From the NCBI GenBank assembly GCA_024699595.1, contig JAILPG010000164.1, positions 1 through 17,581 of the forward strand: a stretch of DNA of 17,581 nucleotides, given 5' to 3'. The DNA is from Lachnospiraceae bacterium. Lineage in GTDB: Bacteria; Bacillota_A; Clostridia; Lachnospirales; Lachnospiraceae. A program made the translations under genes and the position numbers. The notes under the pieces are model-generated. The model saw only the letters and a program-made list of their open reading frames with translations, was not told where the DNA came from and did no database searches. Every line of letters starts with the position of its first letter. Position 1 is the first letter of the stretch. Shown here one piece after another: positions 1 to 7,372 of the stretch.

Positions 1-392
1 TCATGCTGTCCGTGAATGTCTATGAGTAACGATGCGATCTCCTTTACCGTTGAGATCGGCACAGTCTCTCCGTTGATCCTCGATATGCTCCTTCCACCGG
101 AAATGCGTCTCGTCAGTATTATCTGATCATCCTCCGTTCCGATTGAAAGTTCCTTAAGCTTATTCTTTATCTCCTCATCCTTTACTTCAAAGGTCAGCTC
201 CGAAAGGGCATATTCGGTGTTTTCCCTGACTATGTCCTTAGGCACGCGGGCACCGAGTGCAAAGTTGACCGCATCAATAATAAGAGACTTACCTGCACCG
301 GTCTCTCCACTCAGTACATTAAAGCCTCCTTCAAAATCAAGCTCCACTTCGTTTATCAGAGCTATGTTTTTTACGTGAAGATTTAATAACAT
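1..392 (-). CDS. recN: DNA repair ATPase RecN, N-terminal part (cut by window edge)
   Basis: The reading frame runs off the left edge of the window. About 130 residues of the amino end are visible. It starts MLLNLHVKNIALINEVEL, the typical RecN opening, followed by the Walker A loop GETGAGKS at residues 29-36 and the segment ending DIHGQH near residue 130, which fits the conserved HGQHEHQ region of RecN. RecN is an SMC-like ATPase that acts early in double-strand break repair by binding and tethering DNA ends; the coiled coil and Walker B half lie outside the window. The ATG at 390-392 is preceded by AAAGGATAAGG, a usable ribosome site. The start lies only 2 bases after the nadK stop, so it is almost certainly the next gene of the same operon. 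In many Firmicutes argR sits just before recN; here it does not. Confidence 0.95.
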   Translation of the reverse strand, partial: MLLNLHVKNIALINEVELDFEGGFNVLSGETGAGKSLIIDAVNFALGARVPKDIVRENTEYALSELTFEVKDEEIKNKLKELSIGTEDDQIILTRRISGGRSISRINGETVPISTVKEIASLLIDIHGQH

Positions 393-394
393 CC

Positions 395-1240
395 TTATCC
401 TTTCATTTTTCTTCCGAGTGTGTATAAAAAGCTCTCTTTATCCAGTCTGATCATCTTAGTACTTACCAAAGCCTTTTTAACGACAACCTCATCGCCTGCC
501 TTAAGATTCATGTTGACCCCTCCGTCAAAAGATACCGATGCCTCGTATTCCCTAAGGAATCTCCCTCCCAGTACCTTTATCCTTATCTCATCTTCGGCAG
601 ACAGGACTATCGCTCTTGTATTCAGTGTATGCGGACAAATCGGATTTATGACGATAAGCTCGGCTACAGGCTCTACTATGGGACCTCCCGCCGAAAGATT
701 ATAGCCTGTAGAACCTGTAGGAGTGGAAATGATAACCCCGTCGGCACTGTATGTATTAAGCAGCATGTCGTTAACATAGATCTCGTATTTGATGACCCTT
801 AAGCTTCCGTATCTGGAAATGATTATATCGTTAAGAGCATGTTCCGAATTAAATATCCCGTTTATGAGACACTTTCCGGATAACATCATTCTCTCCTCGA
901 TGTAATAATCACCGTTTATCAGCCTGTCCAGTGCGGGTATGACATTATCCCGCTCAACCTCCGTAAGATAACCGACATATCCTAGATTTATTCCAAGCAT
1001 CGGAATGGAATGCACTGTATTCTTTCCTGCGACCTGTATAAATGTACCGTCGCCTCCGAGCACGAGAATACACTCCGCCGAAAAAGCATCTTTCGAAAGC
1101 TCCCTCCCGTAACCGTCATCTCTTATTATGCTCTCACCTGTTACGGTACATCCGTGATCGGTCAGATATTTTTCGATATTCCCCGTGACCTTAAGTGAGG
1201 GATCACTGTCCTTATTGGCTACTATGTGAAATCTCTTCAT
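395..1240 (-). CDS. nadK: NAD kinase
   Basis: This 281-residue protein phosphorylates NAD to NADP using ATP or polyphosphate, and is the only known route to NADP. The family signature GGDGT is at residues 62-66 (Asp64 is the expected catalytic residue), followed by GINLGYVGYL at 83-92, the NAD-contacting ALND at 135-138, and the glycine-rich TPTGSTGY at 173-180 with NLSAGGPI after it. Length is normal for a bacterial NadK. The ATG directly abuts the TAG stop of tlyA, indicating translational coupling; a GAGGAA lies about 14 bases upstream, with a closer GGAT. NADP supply next to dxs and ispA fits the NADPH demand of the isoprenoid pathway, but this gene order is common in clostridia and need not be functional. 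Confidence 0.96.
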   Translation of the reverse strand: MKRFHIVANKDSDPSLKVTGNIEKYLTDHGCTVTGESIIRDDGYGRELSKDAFSAECILVLGGDGTFIQVAGKNTVHSIPMLGINLGYVGYLTEVERDNVIPALDRLINGDYYIEERMMLSGKCLINGIFNSEHALNDIIISRYGSLRVIKYEIYVNDMLLNTYSADGVIISTPTGSTGYNLSAGGPIVEPVAELIVINPICPHTLNTRAIVLSAEDEIRIKVLGGRFLREYEASVSFDGGVNMNLKAGDEVVVKKALVSTKMIRLDKESFLYTLGRKMKG

Positions 1241-2068
1241 CTATTTATCCAGTTCCTCATGCGCAGACACCGTAACCCGGTGTACCGCCTCCTCGTCAAA
1301 TCCGCTGTTGATCGTCAAAACAGATCCGTCATCACCGATCTTCTTAATGTATATCAGGTATTCAATATTCCCTTCCGGTCCCTTGATGGGTGAAAAGGAA
1401 AGCCCCTTTACCAAAAACCCCGATTCCGTGCACATAACGATAACGTTTCGTATCACCTCTTCATGGATCTTTATGTCTTTTACCACACCCTTTTTCCCGA
1501 CCTTATCCCTTCCGGCCTCAAACTGCGGTTTTATAAGACATACCATCTCCGCCCCGTCTTTTATGATCTGTGCCGCATTCGGCAGTATCTTTGACAGGGA
1601 GATAAAAGAAACATCCGCCGATGCAAAATCAACAGGTCTGTCTATCCTGTCCTTTGACATATAACGGAAATTGGTTTTTTCAAAGCAGCTCACTCTCTCA
1701 TCATTTCGCAATTTCCAGTCAAGCTGGCCGTATCCTACATCTATAGAGTAGACAAAGGCCGCTTTGTTTTGGAGCATGCAGTCGGTAAAGCCCCCTGTCG
1801 AAGCACCGATATCCATGCACACAAGCCCTTCAAGATCTATGTCAAATTCCTTCAGGGCTTTTTCAAGCTTAAGTCCCCCGCGGCTTACATATCTGATCGC
1901 GTTTTCCTTAAGCATTATCTCAGCTTTGTCACTGTCGATCATTGTACCGGGCTTGTCTTCTCTCTGACCGTTTACAAATACGTTTCCGGACATTATGAGT
2001 GCTTTGGCTTTTTCTCTTGAAGATGCAAGTCCCCTGCCTGTAAGGATTACATCAAGACGTTCTTTCAT
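1241..2068 (-). CDS. tlyA: TlyA family rRNA 2'-O-methyltransferase / hemolysin-like protein
   Basis: A 275-residue protein with an N-terminal S4 RNA-binding domain (about residues 1-60) and an FtsJ-type SAM methyltransferase domain. Visible motifs are VSRGGLKL (61-68), the SAM-binding DIGASTGGFTD (86-96), DVSFISL (152-158) and KPQFEAGR (180-187). Characterised relatives methylate cytidine 2'-OH in 16S and 23S rRNA and affect capreomycin sensitivity; the older name hemolysin is historical. An upstream TTG at 2069-2071 could extend it by one residue, but GGGAGG sits 4 bases from the ATG at 2068 and only 1 from the TTG, so I chose the ATG. The start overlaps the end of dxs by 17 bases and the stop abuts nadK, so it is part of the same polycistronic unit. 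In B. subtilis the homologue yqxC lies in the same place. Confidence 0.93.
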   Translation of the reverse strand: MKERLDVILTGRGLASSREKAKALIMSGNVFVNGQREDKPGTMIDSDKAEIMLKENAIRYVSRGGLKLEKALKEFDIDLEGLVCMDIGASTGGFTDCMLQNKAAFVYSIDVGYGQLDWKLRNDERVSCFEKTNFRYMSKDRIDRPVDFASADVSFISLSKILPNAAQIIKDGAEMVCLIKPQFEAGRDKVGKKGVVKDIKIHEEVIRNVIVMCTESGFLVKGLSFSPIKGPEGNIEYLIYIKKIGDDGSVLTINSGFDEEAVHRVTVSAHEELDK

Positions 2069-3962
2069 CAACCCTCCCGGTGATCCTGCTTCTTAAAGGT
2101 TCTTCGTTAAGCTTTTTTAATATCTTCTCCGTGATGGAATCAGTATCGATCCCTGTCTCTTTCTTAAGGATCTCCACGTTGCCATGCTCTATAAACTCAT
2201 CCGGAAGCGCGATGTTTATAAGCTCAAAGTCAAGCTTCTTCTCATCCGCATATTCTCTTACCTGCTGCCCGAATCCGCCTATATACACATTTTCCTCAAG
2301 TGTCACTAACAGGCTGTGTGTTTTGGCGATCTGCGATATCATATTTTTGTCAAAAGGCTTAACGAATCTCGCATTAATGAGAGAGCAGGAATATCCTCTG
2401 GCTGAAAGCCTCTCCCTTACTTCAAAGGCCGTCTTTACCATGCTTCCGACAGCAAAGAGTGCTATATCGCTCTCTCCGAAGATCACCTCACTCTTACCGT
2501 GGGACAGCGGTTCCCTGTACATCTCAAGACCGTCATATGCTATCCCTCTCGGATACCTTATGGCGATCGGGCCCGGATATTTTACGGCATATTTTATCAT
2601 ATCCGACAGTTCCCACTTGTTCTTGGGTGCCATAACCGTCATATTGGGTATTCCGGACAGATATGACAGATCAAATATGCCCTGATGGGTCTCTCCGTCA
2701 GACCCGACAAGTCCCGCCCTGTCTATGCAGAATACTACGGGCAGATTCTGTATGCTTACATCATGGAGGATCTGGTCATAAGCTCTCTGTAAAAAAGAAG
2801 AATAAACCGCAACTATCGGCCTAAGCCCCCCTGCCGCTAGTCCTGCCGCAAAAGTCACGGCATGCTGCTCTGCTATTCCGACATCAAAGAATCTGTCGGG
2901 ATACATCCTTGCAAATCTTTTAAGTCCCGTTCCGTCGGGCATTGCCGCGGTAATGGCTACCACCTTGTCATTTCTTGCTCCGAGCTTGGTCATTACCGTT
3001 GAAAAAACATCCGTATAATTAGACTTTGTACGATTTCTTACCGGAAGACCGGTCTCAATGTCAAACGGCTCGGTTCCGTGGAATCTTGCAGGATGCCGTT
3101 CCGCAGGCATATATCCCTTGCCCTTGCTCGTATATACATGAACCATTACGCATTTGGGTATCTTGCGTGCTTCCCTGAACATCTTGACCATGGCATTTAT
3201 GTCATGTCCGTCAACAGGTCCCAGATAGGTGATGCCCATATCCTCAAAGAACATTCCGGGAACCACGAGCTGCTTGAATCCGCTCTTGTATCTTTTCAGC
3301 GTGTCAAGCATATGATCACCGATCTTTGGTATCTTGATAAGCTGGTTCTCAAGATCGATCTTAAAATTCTTATAAGGCTCCGCGGTCCTTATCTTTCTTA
3401 AGTACTTTGACAGGCCGCCAACATTCTCGGCTATGGACATTTCATTATCGTTCAGCACGATCACATAGTTGGTCTTTAACCTCGAAGCATTATTAAGTGC
3501 CTCAAAGGCCATGCCTCCGGTAAGTGCGCCATCCCCGATAACGGCAAATACACCGTAATCCTCTCCCTTTATATCCCTTGCCTTTACAAGTCCGAGTCCT
3601 GCGGATATTGAAGTAGAGCTGTGGCCGGTGTCAAATACATCGCACTCGCTTTCCTTTCTCTTAGGAAAACCGCTCATCCCGCCGTATTTGCGCAGGCTGT
3701 CAAAACCTTCTCTCCTGCCGGTGAGAAGCTTATGAGTGTATGACTGATGCCCGACATCCCATATTATCTTATCCTGCGGCAGATCCGCGACCAGATGCAG
3801 GGCCATTGTAAGCTCCACCACACCGAGATTGGATCCGAGATGCCCTCCGGTCACGCTTATCTTGTTTACCAGAAAATCCCTGATCTCCTGGGACAGTCTG
3901 TCATAATCCCCGGGGTCGATCTTCTTTATGTCGTTAGGGGCGTTTATATTATCTAAGATCAT
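2052..3962 (-). CDS. dxs: 1-deoxy-D-xylulose-5-phosphate synthase
   Basis: A 636-residue cytosolic thiamin-diphosphate enzyme that condenses pyruvate and glyceraldehyde 3-phosphate to DXP, the first step of the MEP isoprenoid pathway and a precursor for thiamin and pyridoxal. GGHLGSNLG is at 39-47 (conserved His41). The TPP/Mg motif GDGALTGG is at 143-150 with NN at 157-158, and DVGIAEQHA at 360-368 carries the conserved Glu365. DRAGLVGSDG at 414-423 lies in the pyrimidine-binding domain and a transketolase C-terminal domain follows. Length matches the family (about 620-640). The ATG at 3960-3962 is preceded by AGAGGAAG. It starts 9 bases after the ispA stop, so the two isoprenoid genes are co-transcribed. 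Confidence 0.97.
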   Translation of the reverse strand: MILDNINAPNDIKKIDPGDYDRLSQEIRDFLVNKISVTGGHLGSNLGVVELTMALHLVADLPQDKIIWDVGHQSYTHKLLTGRREGFDSLRKYGGMSGFPKRKESECDVFDTGHSSTSISAGLGLVKARDIKGEDYGVFAVIGDGALTGGMAFEALNNASRLKTNYVIVLNDNEMSIAENVGGLSKYLRKIRTAEPYKNFKIDLENQLIKIPKIGDHMLDTLKRYKSGFKQLVVPGMFFEDMGITYLGPVDGHDINAMVKMFREARKIPKCVMVHVYTSKGKGYMPAERHPARFHGTEPFDIETGLPVRNRTKSNYTDVFSTVMTKLGARNDKVVAITAAMPDGTGLKRFARMYPDRFFDVGIAEQHAVTFAAGLAAGGLRPIVAVYSSFLQRAYDQILHDVSIQNLPVVFCIDRAGLVGSDGETHQGIFDLSYLSGIPNMTVMAPKNKWELSDMIKYAVKYPGPIAIRYPRGIAYDGLEMYREPLSHGKSEVIFGESDIALFAVGSMVKTAFEVRERLSARGYSCSLINARFVKPFDKNMISQIAKTHSLLVTLEENVYIGGFGQQVREYADEKKLDFELINIALPDEFIEHGNVEILKKETGIDTDSITEKILKKLNEEPLRSRITGRVDERTS

Positions 3963-3971
3963 GACTTCCTC

Positions 3972-4877
3972 TTATTTTCTCCTGTCTGTCAGTGACAGTA
4001 TCAGTTCCTCCAAAAATTCAGTGTCGCCTTTTATCTCTCTTAATATCTTTACGGCCTCGGAAGAATATGCTTCACAGTCCTTCTTTGACTGATCGAGGCC
4101 ATGTATATCAACATAAGTCCTCTTATTGTTCTTCTTATCAGATCCTACGGGTTTTCCAAGCTCCTTCTCATCTCCGATGACATCCAGAATGTCATCCTGT
4201 ATCTGAAAAGCGATACCGACCTTCGTACCAACATCTTCCATGGCTTTAATGTCTTTTTCATCCGCACCCGCAAGTATGGCTCCGATCATAAACGGTGCCT
4301 CGATAAGTGCAGCCGTCTTAAGCCTGAAGATAAACTCGATATCATCCCCGTCAAGCATGATCGCCTTATCCTCAGCCTCAACGTCATATACCTGGCCGCC
4401 TACCATTCCGTATATTCCGGCCTTTGTGGAAAGGACGGAAAGAGCCCTTAATGCCCTTTTCTGATCTTTTTCATCGCCGCACTTTTCAATCCCCGAAAGA
4501 GACACTTCATAGGCTCTGTTTAAAAGGGCGTCTCCGGTAAGGATAGCCATGTCCTCTCCATAAACGGCGTGAGTGGTCTTCCTGCCTCTTCGGTACATAT
4601 CGTTATCCATAGCCGGAAGATCATCGTGAACAAGGGAATAGGTATGGATCATCTCTATTGCAGCCATAAACGGCTCAAGGCAGGGGCTGTTTCCGCAGAA
4701 AAGATCATGTGAAGCCTTCATAAAGACAGGCCTTAACCTCTTTCCTCCTGCAAGAATACTGTAATTCATGGCATCGATCACCGTCTTCTGTCTGCCGGAA
4801 ACCTCTAATACGGCATATTTTTGCAATACCTGTTCACAGTACTCTGTCTCTTTTTTCAAGTGCTCATTCATATTCAT
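3972..4877 (-). CDS. ispA: Farnesyl diphosphate synthase (short-chain polyprenyl synthase)
   Basis: A 301-residue prenyltransferase that joins isopentenyl and dimethylallyl/geranyl diphosphate, most likely giving farnesyl diphosphate for undecaprenyl and quinone side chains. Seen are GGKRLRP (44-50), the first aspartate-rich motif DDLPAMDND (85-93, with the four-residue DDxxxxD spacing typical of bacterial farnesyl synthases), a tyrosine five residues before it, GGQVYD (160-165) and the second motif QDDILD (227-232). Geranylgeranyl synthesis cannot be excluded from sequence alone. Of the possible starts (TTG 4880, ATG 4877, ATG 4871) the ATG at 4877 has GGAG six bases upstream and was chosen. 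It overlaps the end of xseB by 14 bases. The order xseA-xseB-ispA-dxs is widely conserved in Firmicutes. Confidence 0.94.
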   Translation of the reverse strand: MNMNEHLKKETEYCEQVLQKYAVLEVSGRQKTVIDAMNYSILAGGKRLRPVFMKASHDLFCGNSPCLEPFMAAIEMIHTYSLVHDDLPAMDNDMYRRGRKTTHAVYGEDMAILTGDALLNRAYEVSLSGIEKCGDEKDQKRALRALSVLSTKAGIYGMVGGQVYDVEAEDKAIMLDGDDIEFIFRLKTAALIEAPFMIGAILAGADEKDIKAMEDVGTKVGIAFQIQDDILDVIGDEKELGKPVGSDKKNNKRTYVDIHGLDQSKKDCEAYSSEAVKILREIKGDTEFLEELILSLTDRRK

Positions 4878-5103
4878 CAAGTTCTCCGTCAGAGTTCATA
4901 AGCAAGACCTTTTTTTCCACCCTGTCTATCTTTTCATTGCAGGTCTTTACAAGCTCTATTCCTTTTTTATACAGATCAAAGCTGTCATCAAGGTTTTTTC
5001 CTTCTTCATCCATTTCTTTCAGGATCTTATCAAGCTCTCCGAATATTTCCTCAATCGACAGTTCCTCATTCTCATTTTTGATATTGGTGTTTTCTTCAGA
5101 CAT
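4864..5103 (-). CDS. xseB: Exodeoxyribonuclease VII small subunit
   Basis: A 79-residue, highly charged, helical protein with the family core SIEEIFGELDKILKEMDEEG (residues 16-35) and the LYKKGIELVKTCNEKI helix (44-59). XseB binds XseA to form exonuclease VII, which degrades single-stranded DNA in both directions to oligonucleotides. Length is normal (about 75-85). The ATG at 5101-5103 has GGCGGAG just upstream. It follows xseA by 27 bases and its stop lies inside the start of ispA, fitting translational coupling. Confidence 0.93.
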   Translation of the reverse strand: MSEENTNIKNENEELSIEEIFGELDKILKEMDEEGKNLDDSFDLYKKGIELVKTCNEKIDRVEKKVLLMNSDGELDEYE

Positions 5104-5130
5104 ACGCTCCGCCTTTTTGTAAACCTTTCT

Positions 5131-6342
5131 CTATATTTCTTCTCTTTTCACCTGTTTGACCCTTATAACGGCAGCATTTATATCCCTGCTGATCATATGT
5201 ATAAGGATCTCATCTCCGGATAGAAGCCTGCTGTCGCTTCCCACTACCTTTCCGTCTGATTCGACCAGGGCATACCCGCTCTTTAAGCGTTTAAGCGGCG
5301 ACAGGCTCTCAAGCTTTCCCGAATACAGTACGAGCCTGTTCTTTCTGTCGGTAAGGGATGCATTCATCCGCTCCGAAAGCTTATCAGATGCAGATGCAAG
5401 CTGCATTCTCATTTCCCTCAGTCTCCCCTCAGGACTTTTAGCCATTATCCTAAGCTTCAGCTTTTCAAATCTGCTCTTTTTTTCATTAAGGATAAACATG
5501 AAAGATTTTTTCAGGTTTTTTCCATACCCGAGTATCCTTTCATCCAGATCGTGAAGATCATAAACGACAAGCTCTGCGGCAGCCGAAGGAGTCGGCGCCC
5601 TGAGATCTGCGACAAAATCACATATCGTGGTATCAGTTTCGTGTCCGACGCCAGAGATAATAGGGGTATTGCAGTCAAATACGGCTCTGGCTACAGTCTC
5701 CTCGTTAAATGCCCACAGATCCTCTATCGATCCTCCGCCTCTTCCGACGATGATCACGTCTGCATCGGAGTTATCCAGCGCTCTTATACCCTCTGCGATC
5801 GAGTAAGCCGCCCCGTCTCCCTGTACTTTTGCAGGATACAGTATAAGCTGCACATAGGGATTATGCCTCTTTGTAATATTTATGATATCCCTTATTGCTG
5901 CTCCGGTGGGGGCCGTCACTATCCCGACCGTTTTTACATACTTAGGGATCGGTTTTTTGTACTGCGCAGAGAACATCCCCATATCCTCAAGTTTTTGCTT
6001 CAGCGCCTCGAATCTTGCATGGAGATCACCTTCACCGTCAAGAACGATCTGTTTTGCATACAGCTGGTATTTTCCGTCACGGACATAAATATCCACCTGC
6101 CCCAGAGCAATAATGTTCTGCCCTTCGGTAAGTGTAAAAGAAAGTCCCTTTCTGTTACCGGAAAACATGACACAGGCAAGTGTTCCGCCCTCATCCTTCA
6201 TGGTGAAGTAAATATGACCTGAGGAGTGGTATTTTACGTTGGATACCTCTCCCTTTACGTAAATAGACCGCAGCATATAATCCTGCGTGAACATGTTCTT
6301 TATATATGAGTTAACATAGGAAACTGAATATACATTATTCAT
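5131..6342 (-). CDS. xseA: Exodeoxyribonuclease VII large subunit
   Basis: A 403-residue catalytic subunit of exonuclease VII. It has an N-terminal OB-fold (VKGEVSNVKYHSSGHIYF, residues 29-46), then the catalytic domain with TAPTGAAIRDI (143-153), GRGGGSIEDLWAFN (200-213), GVGHETD (231-237) and ADLRAPTPSAAAE (245-257), all strongly conserved. A long helical segment after about 265 and a short beta-rich tail (LKRLKSGYALV) complete the usual layout. Length is slightly below the E. coli protein (456), normal for Firmicutes. The ATG at 6340-6342 has only a weak GGA about 12 bases upstream, so its initiation may rely on coupling to nusB, whose stop lies 20 bases earlier. folD, which precedes xseA in B. 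subtilis, is not here. Confidence 0.96.
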   Translation of the reverse strand: MNNVYSVSYVNSYIKNMFTQDYMLRSIYVKGEVSNVKYHSSGHIYFTMKDEGGTLACVMFSGNRKGLSFTLTEGQNIIALGQVDIYVRDGKYQLYAKQIVLDGEGDLHARFEALKQKLEDMGMFSAQYKKPIPKYVKTVGIVTAPTGAAIRDIINITKRHNPYVQLILYPAKVQGDGAAYSIAEGIRALDNSDADVIIVGRGGGSIEDLWAFNEETVARAVFDCNTPIISGVGHETDTTICDFVADLRAPTPSAAAELVVYDLHDLDERILGYGKNLKKSFMFILNEKKSRFEKLKLRIMAKSPEGRLREMRMQLASASDKLSERMNASLTDRKNRLVLYSGKLESLSPLKRLKSGYALVESDGKVVGSDSRLLSGDEILIHMISRDINAAVIRVKQVKREEI

Positions 6343-6362
6343 AGGTCATCATCCGGAGACGA

Positions 6363-6803
6363 TCAGCTCTTATCGGCCAGATCTGAAATGCCGGATAATA
6401 TACCGTTTACAAAAGCTGCCGATTCGTCCTGTCCGTATTTTTTGGCAAGCTCCACGGCCTGATCTATAGCAACCCCTGTAGGGATGTCATCATCAAAAAG
6501 AACCTCATATGCAGCAAGCCTCAGTATTGTCAGGTCAGCCTTTCCCATTCTTTCGGTCGACCATCCCTTTGACGCTTTGTTAATGATATCATCAAGCTGC
6601 GGCAGCATCTCTGATATCCTGTTGTATTTATCTTTTATATATTCCTCATCGCCGTTATCCGTAACGATATCCAGACCATCCTCATCCCCGCGGGTGGGTT
6701 CTTCAAAATAGAGTCTCTTCTGATCATTCATATCCGACATCGGATTAAACTCTATCCTGAATAACAGTCTGAATAAGTGTTCTCTGATATCCTGTCTCTT
6801 CAT
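6363..6803 (-). CDS. nusB: Transcription antitermination factor NusB
   Basis: A 146-residue all-helical protein that with NusE (S10) binds boxA RNA and keeps RNA polymerase from terminating early in rRNA operons. It has the family's N-terminal RQDIREHLFRLLFRIEF helix (3-19) and the conserved C-terminal half: KADLTILRLAAYEVLF, then the IPTGVAIDQAVELAKKYG segment and AFVNGILSGI. Length is typical. AAGAGGCC lies upstream of the ATG at 6801-6803. The start is 9 bases after the stop of the Asp23-family gene; the same neighbour (yqhY) precedes nusB in B. subtilis, which supports both calls. Confidence 0.95.
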   Translation of the reverse strand: MKRQDIREHLFRLLFRIEFNPMSDMNDQKRLYFEEPTRGDEDGLDIVTDNGDEEYIKDKYNRISEMLPQLDDIINKASKGWSTERMGKADLTILRLAAYEVLFDDDIPTGVAIDQAVELAKKYGQDESAAFVNGILSGISDLADKS

Positions 6804-6812
6804 TACGGCCTC

Positions 6813-7202
6813 TTATGCTTGCTTTGAAGTATCTATACCGGATATCCTGATGCTCACATCGCTTACCTCAAGTCCTGTCATGCTCTCAATAGCGTTCTTT
6901 ACTCTTTCCTGAACCTTTTTGCAGGTGACGGGAATGTTATATCCATAATCCATGATCAAAGCAAGCCTTACGGATACCACCGAATCCTCCACCTCAACGG
7001 TAACGCCCTTTGAAAGTGTACGCATGCCGACCTTGCTCATCAGCTCATTCGTGATATTGTTAACGGTCGATGCAACACCTTCAACTTCGGTTGCAGCAAT
7101 GCCGGCTATGTTAGCGACAACATCATCGGCGATCCTTATTTCACCTTCTGCGCTCTCAACATTCTTATATGTATCTTTTTCCTTATCAGTATCTTTTGCC
7201 AT
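6813..7202 (-). CDS. Asp23/Gls24 family envelope stress protein (YqhY-like)
   Basis: A 129-residue protein. After a charged, lysine-rich N-terminal 15 residues comes the Asp23 domain (about 20-125). Recognisable parts are GEIRIADDVVANIAGIAATEVEGV (opening at residue 20), SKGVTVEVEDSVVSVRLAL, then a YGYNIP turn and VQERVKNAIESMTGLEVSDV. No signal peptide or transmembrane helix is seen, so it is cytosolic. Asp23 proteins in staphylococci are membrane-tethered by a partner and linked to envelope stress; YqhY in B. subtilis is tied to acetyl-CoA carboxylase (accBC), which is not next to it here. It is the first gene of a nine-gene operon and sits behind a good promoter. AGGAG lies 9 bases before the ATG. 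Precise function is unknown. Confidence 0.9.
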   Translation of the reverse strand: MAKDTDKEKDTYKNVESAEGEIRIADDVVANIAGIAATEVEGVASTVNNITNELMSKVGMRTLSKGVTVEVEDSVVSVRLALIMDYGYNIPVTCKKVQERVKNAIESMTGLEVSDVSIRISGIDTSKQA

Positions 7203-7238
7203 GATCTTATTCTCCTGGATAATTGATATATATACCTT

Positions 7239-7254
7239 TTCGAGTCAGCTCGAA
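7239..7254 (-). repeat. Inverted repeat in the leader of the asp23-nusB operon
   Basis: TTCGAG and CTCGAA form a perfect 6-bp stem with a 4-base loop, lying between the predicted transcription start and the ribosome site of the Asp23-family gene. There is no T-run after it, so it is not a terminator. It could be a leader hairpin or an operator. No regulator is identifiable. Confidence 0.5.
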
Positions 7255-7285
7255 CGATATGTGACTTTTGACGCCTGTATCATAC

Positions 7286-7294
7286 ATTATACCA
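7286..7294 (-). promoter_or_regulatory. Extended -10 promoter of the asp23-nusB-...-recN operon
   Basis: Reading the minus strand, TGGTATAAT gives a perfect -10 hexamer preceded by the TG extension. No good -35 box lies at 16-18 bases; a TTGATA lies 21 bases upstream, which is too far to be normal. Predicted start is near 7279, giving a leader of about 77 bases. The 170-base gap between the lipoprotein gene and the Asp23 gene is the only large break before the nine-gene run, which fits a promoter here. Confidence 0.65.
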
Positions 7295-7372
7295 AAAATA
7301 TCTTATTTTTCATATCAAAATGATCTCGAAGCGGTTCTTTTCGTTGCAGGCTTATGTATCGCATACTTCCTG

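Noticed and set aside
2069..2071. TTG as the start of tlyA.
   Set aside because: The GGGAGG site lies a single base from it, too close; the adjoining ATG has proper spacing.
5551..6222. Plus-strand frame of 223 codons opposite xseA.
   Set aside because: Antisense to the conserved exonuclease VII catalytic domain, with no family resemblance and no start signal.
7295..7372. Intrinsic terminator after the lipoprotein gene.
   Set aside because: Only a weak ATCA/TGAT pairing with a few T is present; no GC-rich stem, so read-through into the next operon cannot be excluded.
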